This document shows, piece by piece, positions 1 to 9,964 of a DNA stretch of 64,000 bases. A program made the position numbers and the translations under genes. Source of the stretch: Allomyces arbusculus (taxonomy: Eukaryota; Blastocladiomycota; Blastocladiomycetes; Blastocladiales; Blastocladiaceae). Location: NCBI GenBank assembly GCA_027604705.1, contig JADHYV010000058.1:1-64000 (forward strand), given 5' to 3'. How positions within the stretch are numbered: the stretch's first letter is position 1; each line of letters begins with the position of its first letter. A model generated the notes under the pieces. It ran no database searches, had not been told where the DNA came from, and worked only from the letters and a program-made list of their open reading frames with translations.

Positions 1-1301
1 GGTATATTACGATTAGGTTATGGTGGAGTGTTACCCCAAACGGCAACCACCTGCGGGGGCACCCGGCAACTGTCTCCGCCCGGGGTAAGCAATTGGACCC
101 CCCGAGTGACCCCATACCCTAACTGTCCCCGGTTGAAAACCCAAGACGCGAACCAGGACGGGCTCGACGTTCAGCGTACTGGCTTCTTCGGCGCGTGTAG
201 CTGCGCTGTGGCTGCGATTTCTGTTGTGCGCGCACATCCCGAACGCGGGGGCCGAAGTAACACGCCGCTTGCAACCTTTCCTTCTGGTCGACTGGACCGG
301 GACCTGACGACCCCAATGCTCGCGCAGCGCGGCTGGCACACAACTGGCGCTGTGGTCATTGAGCTGAATCCAATGCGGCACAAAGGCGTTGGGGCCCGAT
401 GGTTGGTTGGGCCCAGCGGGGCAGGGCAAGTTCGGGTTTGTGATACGATCAGGAGTGCCAGTGGTGTTGTGGTAGGGTTGGCTGCAGGCAGGTTTGCACA
501 TGCCCATTTGATTTTTGCCTTGCGGCTTGTGCACCTCCTGCCTCAGCGAGGAATGATCAACACGCTTTCGCTACCAGGGTAGTGAACTATCGCGAGCAGT
601 CGTGCGGGTGGCGCATCTGTACGTACCGTATCCCGTTGTGTCATAGGCAACGTAGTCTGAAAGCCATCTTTGAGGGCAGTTGGCTGCGCCCACCCTCCTC
701 TCCCCGCTCACCAAGATGCGACTTCACCGCACCGCATTCTTGTGCATTCTTCTTGTACTTCTCGTGCACTCCACGTCGAGTCTTCGGCTCGCTGCATGCG
801 ACTCCTTGCGCATATGCACGCGCATTGAGAGCGTCCCTCAAAGCTACTTTGTTGTGGCGCAAGCACGTGCGAGTTCGTAATGGAGCACCAGTTTTCCCGA
901 AGATTGTTGCCGCGAATTAGATCCTGCTTCATAGATATATGTAGATTTGCGGGAGGATACGATAGCGTCGTCTGCAAGTGGGGCAGAGAGCTCCGATATT
1001 GTGATAAATTTGGCACAGCGGCAATGACCTGACCACGAAGTTCGTGGTGAAGGAGGCACCATCGCTGCTGCCCATGCTTCTGGCAAAAAGAGCGCAATGT
1101 CCGACAGTGTCAATATCTGGAATGATGCAAACACGTCGCGTGCTTCACACCCAACGCCAACGTTGCGATTGTATACTTGACGCAAGAGAACAAAAAACAA
1201 ATTTATAATCGGTAACCCTCGTCCACCTTCTGCACCCTCTTCTGCCCGCCCGAGTCCACGCTGTCCCAGTCCCGTCCTGCTTTCCGCACCTGATGCCGCG
1301 C
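1..1301. other. No supported gene
   Basis: Several overlapping open frames occur on both strands, as expected in GC-rich DNA, but none shows a recognisable domain, coherent splice structure or start context. The last 100 bases before 1302 are AT-richer and are probably the 3' untranslated region of the minus-strand P450 gene. Confidence 0.5.
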
Positions 1302-4300
1302 TTACCCCCAAGTATCCTCGACATATTGTCCCCTCTGCTGCAACTCTTCCAGGTACGCGTCCGAATCGACGCCCAACTTCTCCGTGAAGATCGCCGACAC
1401 CGTGCGAAACACGTCGCGCGCCATCCCTTTCGCCGACCCGCACACAAACAACGGTGCCTTCCCCTCCACCATCGCCCCGACCAAGACATCTCCATGCGCA
1501 GTCAGCGCGTCCTGGACATACTTCCACTGCGCGCTTGCGTCGCGGGAATACGCGGCGTGCACGGCTGTCAGGTGACCCGAGGCCAAATACCCCTCCAGTT
1601 CCTCCTTGAACAACCGGTCATGTTCAGCGTGCCGGCACCCGAAAAACAAGTGCGCGGGCGAGGTCACGTTCCGCGCGCGCCGGTCTTCGAGGAACCCAAG
1701 GTACGGAGCGAGCCCCGTTCCCGCACCGACCATCATCACCGCGCGGTTGTTATCGTCGGGCAACCGGAACACGTCGCGCCCCAGCTTGACTTGCACGTAG
1801 AGCCGCGCGCCAATCTCGCTGCGCGCCAGGTACGCCGAACAGTACCCGTCGGGCGTGACACCGACCAGCAAGGCCACGCGCGTCGCGTCCAAGAGCGGCG
1901 ATGACGCAATCGAGTACCGCCGCGGCACAACGCCCGCGGCCGTCGTGAGCAAATCCACGAGCGCGAATGCGCCAGCGGGCGCGGCCAAGATCGTATCGAG
2001 CGTGCGCTTCCGCTGCGCGCACCACGCGCGGTAGACGGCCGGGTCCTGCTGCCGCACGCGCGCAGCGTCGTCGTGCCGCCCCTGCAACGCAAGCACATGC
2101 TCAACAAGCGGCCGCGGCGGCGCGCCCTGCAGGTCCACGAGGTAGGTCAATGCAGCGCGCACCGTGCATGGTTCGTCGTGGCCGACGGCCGCCGCCGCGG
2201 TCTTGGGCGCACGCGCCCCACCGGTCAACTTGAATACGGCATCCAAGTCGAGCGCAAGGTGAGCGGCTACACGAGCGACGTCCTCGGGCGATTCCTCGGG
2301 CCAGACGTCGAGATGGTCCCCAGCACGGTACACGGTCCCGTCGGGCACGCGCAGTTCAATGTATCGCGTCGAATTGTTTGCGTCACACCCGTCGACCTCC
2401 GGCAGTGGGCGCAGGAGTTCGCGGTTCGTCATGACCGTCGCATGGACCATGTGCGGTGGCGCGCGGTTCGCGCGGACCTTCGTCCCATCGTCTGGCTCGG
2501 CCAGGAACTGCACGTCGGCCGGGACCGTATTGTCGTGCACCATCATGATGCAGTGCGCCGAATGGTACTGGTTCGACTCGTCCACCATGCGCTGGATCCC
2601 AGCGTCCACGACGGGCGCGGCGATCAAGGTCGTCAGCGACACGGGCGAACTGGCGGACTGGTGGTGGATCGTCGGCGTTGTGAGCGAATTGGTGTTGGTC
2701 GTGGCGGAAATCGGCTTATGCGGGACCGCCTTGAGCACCGCTGGCGGGCTCGAGGGTGCCACGACCGACGCGACGGGCGTGGGCATGGGCGGGGACGGCA
2801 GGGCTACGACCGACGGCGACGACGAGAATTTCGGTGGCGGCGCGATTTCGCCGGGAATTGTTGGGTCCAAGTCCGTGAATTCAACCGTCGGGTTGGCGTT
2901 CCGCGGGAGCGAGCTGGACGTAGTCGTCGGGATAATGGGCGCCGCTGTGATCAGGGGTGAGCTGGGCGCCGCCAGCCGGTATGCGCGCTGCACGTCGAGC
3001 CACCACGCGGCCTCCCACTGCGCAAACGCGAAATCAATGTCGCCGTCAGCATCCTGGAGGGGAGCACGGGCGCGAGCGCGTCAGTCCTTCATCCCGCGAA
3101 TCATTCCACTCACGCGAGAAATCGACCTACCCCACCGCCTATTTCCCCAACCGCCGTGGCCCCCATCGCCGCCAACCGTTCCGCGACAAACCGCGGGAAC
3201 TGCTGGAACGTGCGCCACTGGCTGTTCCCGCACCCAAACACGGCAAACTTGAGCCCTTTCAAATCATGCGACTCCTTGAGCCACTTGGCCGCCTGGATCC
3301 CATTATCTGGGGGCCCGCCGTTATATGTTGACGTGACAATCACATGCAGCTTGCTCTGATCCTTGCTCGACACGGCCGCCCACGCGTCGAGCGTCATGAC
3401 CTGCACAGGCACGCGGTACGACGACTCGGCCGTCTGTGCGAGCGCCAGCGCGAACGCCTCGGAAGTGCCCATGTTAGACGCGTACGCGATCACGAGCCCG
3501 GGAAGAGATAGCGACGGCGTGGTCAGCGCAGGTTGCAGGGTGATGGGTTTCGAACCGGGTGCCGCGGGCGACGCGCTGCGGTCAGTGGCACCCGTGGCAG
3601 TAGCGGTGGCCACGGGGATCGTGGCCGGGTCGCGCCGGTGCACGGTGAGGTGCAGGTTGAGCGGCTTGAGCGTGAGCGCCGACGTGTCGTAGGTCGCCGG
3701 CTCGTGGTGTCGGTACTCGAACGAGTATTTGCGAACGAGCGTGGCCTGCGTGGATCAATTGGGTTAGCCCAGCGTCCGACAACAACGAATATCAAACGCC
3801 GCGAGAGGCCCGGCGTACCAAGAGCACTTTGGCCTCCATCATTGCAAACGCCATCCCGATACACGAACGCTCGCCCATGGAGAACGGCACCCACGCAAAC
3901 TTGTGCCGTTTCGCCTCGGCCTCCTTGGACACGAAATGTTCCGGGTGGAACACTTCCGCATACGGCCCCCAAATCGCGCGGTTGCGGTGCAGCTGCACGA
4001 CATTGACGAACACGTCCTCGCCCGCACTCACGGGCACGCCTTCGAGCACCGTGTCCATTTCGCACCGTTTCATGATGATCGGGACGGGTGGGTAGAGCCG
4101 CAAAGTTTCCTTGAGAACGGCCGTCGTGTAGGTGAGCTGCGCCATTTGCGCGGCCGTAATGGGGACGGATGGGTCGGGGCCGCAGACGGACACTGCTTCG
4201 GCCAAGAGCTTAGATTCGATTAGCGGGTGCTGCGTCAGGAGCCACAGGCACCACGCGAGCAGGTTACTTGTCGTTTCTGTGTCATATCAATCAAGGTCAG

Positions 4301-5813
4301 AGCCAGCTGAGTGCTAAAACCCCAAGTCCTGTCGACACCCAACATACCGTGCCCCGCGATCAAAAATGTGAGAATCTGGTCGCGAATATTCTCGTCGGGC
4401 AAGCACGTTCCGGCCTCGTCGCACGCCGTGAGCATGTAATTGAGCAAGTCGCGCTTGACGGTGGCTGCCGGGTCGGACCGGATGAGTGCGGCTTTCCGCA
4501 CCGACAGGACTTGGTCGACAGTGCGCCGCATCAAGTCGAGCGACTTCTTGAATTGCGCGTTCGACGTGATCGGCAGCATCTTGTAGAACCGAGTCGACCC
4601 GGACCGGACTTTGCTCTCGTTCAGGCAAAAGTTCATGGCGTCGACCTGTAAGGGAGAGATCGGCGATAATTGTTGGGTTAGGATCGGTGCGCACGGACAC
4701 GCGAAAGGGGAACAGGCGACATACAAACGGGTGCAGTGGCGCGTCCGGCGCATCGAGGACCCCGAAATCAAACCCAAACCCACATTGGCTACGTCCCACA
4801 TGCGTCGCGTATCAGTCCCCTGCTACCCACACCAGCACTCTCCACTGTGTCGCTTGGCGTACCCGATCGTCTGGAACGTGAATCGCGTCATCCACTCGGT
4901 CACATTAAACTCCTTGTTGTCCAACTTATCGAGCACGCCGCAAAGTTTACCGGCCCCGACATTGATCTCTGGCAGGTACTGCTTGAGCGGTGTCGCGCCG
5001 AACCCAGGGCTCAGCAGCTTGTGCGCGAGCGCCCAGGTCGGATTGTCGGTGTCGGTCGTGAAGAGGCCGTCGCCGCCCACTGGCTTGAGTTCGAGAAGCG
5101 CGCCCGTCACCTACTCAAAAGGATCGTAAGTGAGCCTCGTTCTGCAAAGAAGGAGGGGGCGGGAGTGGGCATACGAACCCGCTTCGTAAAGAACGGGCTC
5201 TCAAACATGACCTGCGCGGCTGCGTCGGCCGAACAGGTAACGTGCGCGACCTGCTGGAATAGCTTGAGCTTGAAGATCGAGCCGTACTCGGTCGTGAACT
5301 GGCGCAGCGGCGACAGGCTACAACGAGCGCGACCCGTGATCAGTCTCACCAAGTTCATACCCTGCGACTGAAGAAGATATACAATACGCACAAATCCGCG
5401 CCCAACTGATGTACATTCCCGACCAGGGGCCGCGGCTTAGGCCCCGGCTCGGCGCGCGTGGGCACATGGCCAACGCGCACTCGCACGCTTTCAAACTTGG
5501 CCAAGTTCTTTGGGACCAGGTCGAGAATCACGCGGTCGGCCGAGTCCGTCACGAAAAACTCGTGCGTCGGCAACTGCAGAGCCGCGACGATCGCCGCGCG
5601 TACTTCCACCTCGGTCAAAGCCGGATTGACAAGGAGCGGTACAGGCGTGGGCACACCGTCAGACACTAGTTGGACCGTGTGCGGGGCCGTGGGTGCGCCG
5701 TTGGCCGAAGCGCGAGGCCCAGGTGACGCGGACGACGACGCGCGCTTCGTCGTCGCGGCCGGCGCGGCGGGCGGCGTGTCGGCCGTGGGTGCAGCCACAG
5801 GAGGTGGCGCCAT
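1302..5813 (-). CDS. Self-sufficient cytochrome P450:NADPH-P450 reductase fusion (CYP505/P450foxy-like)
   Basis: Predicted fatty-acid subterminal hydroxylase carrying haem, FMN, FAD and NADPH domains in one soluble chain (about 1331 aa). Exons: 5813-5392, 5317-5179, 5110-4863, 4788-4725, 4645-4348, 4276-3819, 3745-3131, 3053-1302; all junctions keep frame. Residues 123-139 hold the PGPKP hinge that starts P450s of this class. AGHETT (388-393) is the oxygen-binding I helix, ETLR (447-450) the ExxR, and [10 protein letters not shown] carries haem ligand Cys529. A flavodoxin domain (about 628-765) follows. FAD and NADPH domains (about 905-1331) contain RRYSIASS and GAGTGLAP, and the end EDTWG resembles the P450BM3 end. 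Two oddities: about 115 extra N-terminal residues of which 45-115 look like a small beta-grasp domain, and a Pro/Ser/Thr-rich linker of over 100 residues between the FMN and FAD domains. No membrane anchor is visible. Family assignment is firm; the substrate is inferred. Confidence 0.93.
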
Positions 5814-6348
5814 GGTGGACGAGGACGAAGACAGAGGGAAAAAGGTGCTCGCGAATCGATCGGTGGAAGCCGCGTTCGACACGGGCGACAACGGCTGGTG
5901 GTCGGTTGCGACGGATCCAAGAGCAGGGGCGCGTCCAATTCCGTTTCGCGGGAGCGAGCGCAATCTCGGGCGCGTGGACGACGACCGGCGTGCGTGCAAT
6001 GCGGGCAGTCGCGCGGGAGAGCGTGCGCCGTGGGGCCGTGGTTGCGCGTGGTCGGCGACGACGAGGTTACAAACGAGGGAGCGCATCCGCAAGCCGAGGA
6101 ATCAAAGCAATCAAAGCGTGCACGCGTCTCGCACGCTAGAGCTTCTCACAACGCGCTGTCTCCCGCCCGTCGCGTTGCCACTTGCCCACCAAACGGACGA
6201 CCTGCGCCCGCACGACCTACGCCAGCAGACCCCCGCCAGCAGACCCCGCCAGCACGACCCGCGCCAGCACGAACCGCGATCCGGCGCGCGCACAATTCTC
6301 CCCGGAAATAACATGGGTTTATGGCGACTAAATACCTTCCCTCGGTCC
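5814..6348. promoter_or_regulatory. P450 upstream region / WD40 gene 3' flank
   Basis: This 535-bp gap lies between two minus-strand genes, so it should hold the P450 promoter and the 3' end of the WD40 gene. It contains a short direct-repeat cluster (listed separately); no TATA box was seen. Confidence 0.4.
6221..6277. repeat. Four-unit short direct repeat, GCCAGCA core
   Basis: Four adjacent units of 14, 13, 15 and 15 bp each begin GCCAGCA and continue with AC-rich bases. They sit about 400-460 bp upstream of the P450 start codon. They could be regulatory or simple slippage; the sequence alone does not decide. Confidence 0.7.
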
Positions 6349-8531
6349 TCACCACCGCGCCGTGAGCGCGCCCTCGTCGGGGCACACTGGCACGTTCTCA
6401 TCATAATGCCACGTCCGCACCGTCGCGTCCTCGGAACACGACACGAGCAGCTGCTGCCGCTGGCACCACCGCACGTCATACACGATCCCCGCGTGCCCAC
6501 GCAAGCGCTGCACCACGGCGCCCGAATCGCGGTCCCAGACATAGACGGCGCCGTCTTCGGACCCGCCCACGACTAGCATCCCGTCGCCGGCCCCAGCAAA
6601 AGACGCGCGCACGAAATTCTTAGCCGTGTTCGTGTGCCCCTTGAACCGGCGCAGCGGGCGCGGCATCATGCGCGTGTCCCACAGCCGGTTCGAGTTGTCC
6701 TTGGACGCGCTGAGCAAATACGTGCCCGATGGACTGAGCGCGACGCCGGTCACTTCGCCGAGGTGCGAGGTCAATGTGCGCACGCACAGGCCCGACAAGA
6801 CGTCCCAGAACCGAATCGTCGAGTCCTTGGAGCCTGACACGATCACGTTGCCCATCGGACTGAACGCGACCGAGGTCACCGATAACTGATGGCCCGCAAA
6901 CGACTTGACCACTTGGCCCGACGAAACGTCCGTGAACCGCACTTGCTTGTCGTACCCGCCCGTCGCAATGTGCGCGGCCGACCCCGGATGATACTGCACC
7001 GTGTACAAATCCCCCGCGGCATGGTTCTTGAGCACCGACACGCACGGCACCGCCGTCTCTGCGGGCTCGGACTCGGCCACTGCCGCGCCGTTTCCCGTGC
7101 CGTCCGCGCTTGTTGAACCTGCGCCATCATGCAACCGGTGCAAATCCCACAGTCGGACTGAAGCATCCCCCGAGACTGTGGCCACCTGCGTCCCGGCACG
7201 GTTCGCCGCCACGTCCCAGATCCTCGCTGCATGTCCCGCAAGAATCGCAACTCCCCTCCCGCTCTCCGTATCCCACACGCGCGCGGTATGGTCTGACGAC
7301 GCCGACGCGATCCACTTCCCCGCGTCCCCGACAAAAGCGACCTTCTTGACATTCTCGCTGTGCCCGCGGAGCACGTGCCTTGTTGCATTCGGCAACACGA
7401 CCGTCGAGTAATCTTCGAGCAACGTCCCGACGCGCGGCGTCAGTTTCGGGTGGTACCGCGCGGCTTCGACCTGGTGCGCGACCGCCTGCTGCAAGAGCGT
7501 GACGAGCCGGTTCGGCGGAACGTAGACGTTATCCCTGGCCCCACCGGTGCCCAAGACGCCCGTCTCGTCGAGATCCATCATCGACTGCAGCTGATCCACG
7601 AGCCGTTCGCGCCCAGGTCCAATGCCGTCCCAGTTGCGGAAACTCGGCGCGTCATGAATCGATTTGGCCGTGAGCAAGTAGCACAGGTCGCGGAACTCGT
7701 CGGGCGTCGTCTGGTAGGCCTCGAGCGGTTTCAATCGCTTGTTGAGAAACGTGAAGGCCTTGTGCAGTTCGTGGTGCTCAATCGTTTCGAGGTACTGCTG
7801 CTTGTAGAGTGCGTAGAGAAAGGCTTTTTGGTGCCGGTGTAAAGGCTTGGCGAGAAGAAGACGGTCGACCTCAGCCCAGTCGCCGTCGAGAATGGCTTTG
7901 CGCAGGCGGCGCAGCTCGTGCTGCGTTTCTTGGTGCTCAAAGTGCCGCACGTTGGCCTCGTCTTGGAGGGTGAGTTTGGCTGCGTGGTAGCCGTTATTGC
8001 TGAGGTACTGAATGATCATGCGGATAATGTCCTGTGGAGAAAGAGAGATGGTGTGGTCAGTCTTCAAACATTGGTCGTCATTGAGAGTGATCGAGAGGAA
8101 TGGGCAACCACACCTCCTTGATCTTCGGGTCGTTTGGGTTGAGCAAGTCGTTCGGGTTGGTCGCGAGCGCGCGCACGTGCGCATTGGCCAGCGTTGAGTT
8201 GGCCGCGTGCGCGTAGAGCCTGAATTCGAATCGTCGCCGTTGGTCAGCGCAATGCATGCGGCACACGCATTCCAAGCACGGCACAGTACTACAGTCGGGT
8301 GCGCTCGTCGGCCCGCGGCTCGGACGCGATGCCAAACGACACATTGGCAAAGCTGCTGTTGAGCGACGAAAGACTGTCGCGCGGCATGGTCGGTGTGGCG
8401 GCGGGTGTCGCGGATGCGGGGGCCGAGTGCAAGTCGGCCGGTGACAGGTGCAGCGATTCGAGAACGGCGGCATCGACGAGGCTCGTCGTGGGCGCGGTCG
8501 GTGACGGCGCGTCGTGTGGTGGCGACGCCAT
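6349..8531 (-). CDS. LisH/CTLH/WD40-repeat protein
   Basis: Scaffold-type protein of 675 aa from three exons (8531-8293, 8219-8114, 8031-6349). The first about 115 residues are Ser/Thr/Pro-rich. A LisH motif follows ([10 protein letters not shown], from residue 116), then a CTLH-like helical region containing [15 protein letters not shown]. The C-terminal half carries seven WD40 repeats beginning with LRGH, LAGH, LKNH, FAGH, LTSH, FKGH and LRGH. This order is that of the WDR26/WDR47 and Topless-like group; WDR26-type members belong to GID/CTLH ubiquitin-ligase complexes and WDR47 to microtubule processes. I cannot choose between them from memory. A much longer open frame upstream of the LisH is not used: two introns of 73 and 82 nt restore a coherent N terminus at 8531. 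Confidence 0.85.
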
Positions 8532-8885
8532 GGTTGGGTCGAGGTGGTGGTGCAGTTGGAGCTGGCGGGCGAGGTGGGGCGTTCGGCAGCGGATCACGGA
8601 GCACTGTGGGGCGCGGTCGTTGTGCAGCAAGTTGGATTAAGATGGACGGGGAGAGCAGCGAGGAATCGTCGTCGACGTCGACGTCGACGGAGGTCGTGGT
8701 CGTTGACGACGCGAACGACGCGATCGACGCGGCAAGTGACCGCACGTGCAGCACCCCTGCCGCGAACTGCTCGTCGCTCGCAAACTGCTTCAGATCACCA
8801 GCACAACGACCACCCACAAGGACAGCTCCGATCGCCGCGTACTCCAGCACCCCCGACCGCCCGCTCCAACCCGCCGCAACCGACC
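8532..8885. promoter_or_regulatory. Divergent promoter of WD40 gene and mitochondrial ACP
   Basis: The 354 bp between two start codons in opposite orientation must hold both promoters. It contains short GTCGAC-type repeats (around 8670-8695) but no TATA box. Confidence 0.45.
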
Positions 8886-9236
8886 ATGTACGCCCTGCGC
8901 GCCGCCCTCGCCAAGTCCGCCCCCCGCACGGCCGTTGCCTTCCAGCAGGCCGCGCTCCCGGCCGTCTTTGCGCGGTTTGCGTCGTCGGTGCCGCGCGCCG
9001 AAATCGAGGCGCGCATTGTCGACCTGCTCAAGGGGTTCGACAAGGTCGAGGCCGCCAAGGTCTCGCCGACCGCGCACTTCACCAACGACCTGGGCCTCGA
9101 TTCGCTCGACACGGTCGAGGTCGTCATGGCCATCGAGGAAGAGTTTGCGATTGAGATCCCGGACAAGGCCGCCGACGAGATCCTCACGGTCGCGCAGGCT
9201 ATCGACTACATTGCGTCGCGCGAGGACGCCTACTAA
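8886..9236 (+). CDS. Mitochondrial acyl carrier protein (NDUFAB1/Acp1 type)
   Basis: A 116-aa intronless protein. Residues 1 to about 34 are rich in Ala, Arg and Ser with no acidic residue, as in a mitochondrial targeting presequence. The mature part is a complete acyl carrier domain with the DSLD motif, whose Ser73 would receive 4'-phosphopantetheine. The family carries acyl chains for mitochondrial type II fatty-acid (lipoate precursor) synthesis, is a subunit of respiratory complex I where that complex exists, and supports LYR-protein and Fe-S assembly. Start at 8886 is the first ATG giving the presequence; the open frame upstream lacks any domain. It shares a 354-bp divergent promoter with the WD40 gene. 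Confidence 0.95.
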   Translation: MYALRAALAKSAPRTAVAFQQAALPAVFARFASSVPRAEIEARIVDLLKGFDKVEAAKVSPTAHFTNDLGLDSLDTVEVVMAIEEEFAIEIPDKAADEILTVAQAIDYIASREDAY

Positions 9237-9964
9237 GGGTGAGTAGCTGCGTCTTGCTGCTCGTCTTGCTGCTCATCTTGCTGCTTGACGGGTTGGGCGG
9301 CATGGTGGTGGTGCCGCTGCTGCAGAACTGCGCGTCGCTCCAAGGCATCGTACTGCGTACGCGCTTGCGCGGCCTGCATGTTCGTCCGCTCGGGCGCTCT
9401 CTCCACCCCTGCCGCCCACCACGTCCGGGCTGCCACGATCAGATTTGCTAACTGCTACGGCGCCAGTGTCGCGCACTGATCTGTAGAGAGGTGCTGCCGC
9501 CCGTCCGCGATCGTGTCCGAGCGTCATTGTGCATACAAATATGTTAGTTTGATTTATGCCTGTCGAATTCATGGTCCCGTAGACCTCTTGACCCACTCGG
9601 GACGCGCCTCGCTCGTCGTCGTGGTTGCTGTCAGAAGCAGTTGCAATGGGGAGCACTCCGTGGCGGCCAGAAACTGGCGAACAAAAAGGAAAGGCAATGA
9701 CTTGCCGCCCCGATTGCACATGGTGGACAGCTGTGGTGTGGTTGGTTTTTGCGCTTGTTTTGGAAGTAGTTTGGTTGAGCGTCGATGCTTGCTTGGTCAC
9801 CATTTTCTGGTTTGGCCGCTTGTTGGCTGGCGTGGCACCGCCGCCGTCGCCACAGTCGACAGAAGGCACCGGCCGACTGCACGACCACGTTCGCGAATAC
9901 TTCTCCACTGTTTATCACCCGACCCACCACATCTCCATCGGCAACACCGCCCAACACTGCGCCG
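9237..9964. other. No supported gene; ACP 3' flank and USP upstream region
   Basis: Open frames on both strands here have no recognisable domain. CTTGCTGCTCGT-type short repeats lie just after the ACP stop (9252-9285). The USP frame is open from 9785, but a cleaner start is at 9965. Confidence 0.4.

Noticed and set aside
5160-5180. GTATGC as donor of the second P450 intron
   Set aside because: It leaves one extra base and puts the conserved next exon out of frame; GTTCGT three bases earlier keeps [12 protein letters not shown].
8532-8850. N-terminal extension of the WD40 frame
   Set aside because: Antisense to the divergent promoter; the spliced exons give a consistent N terminus at 8531.
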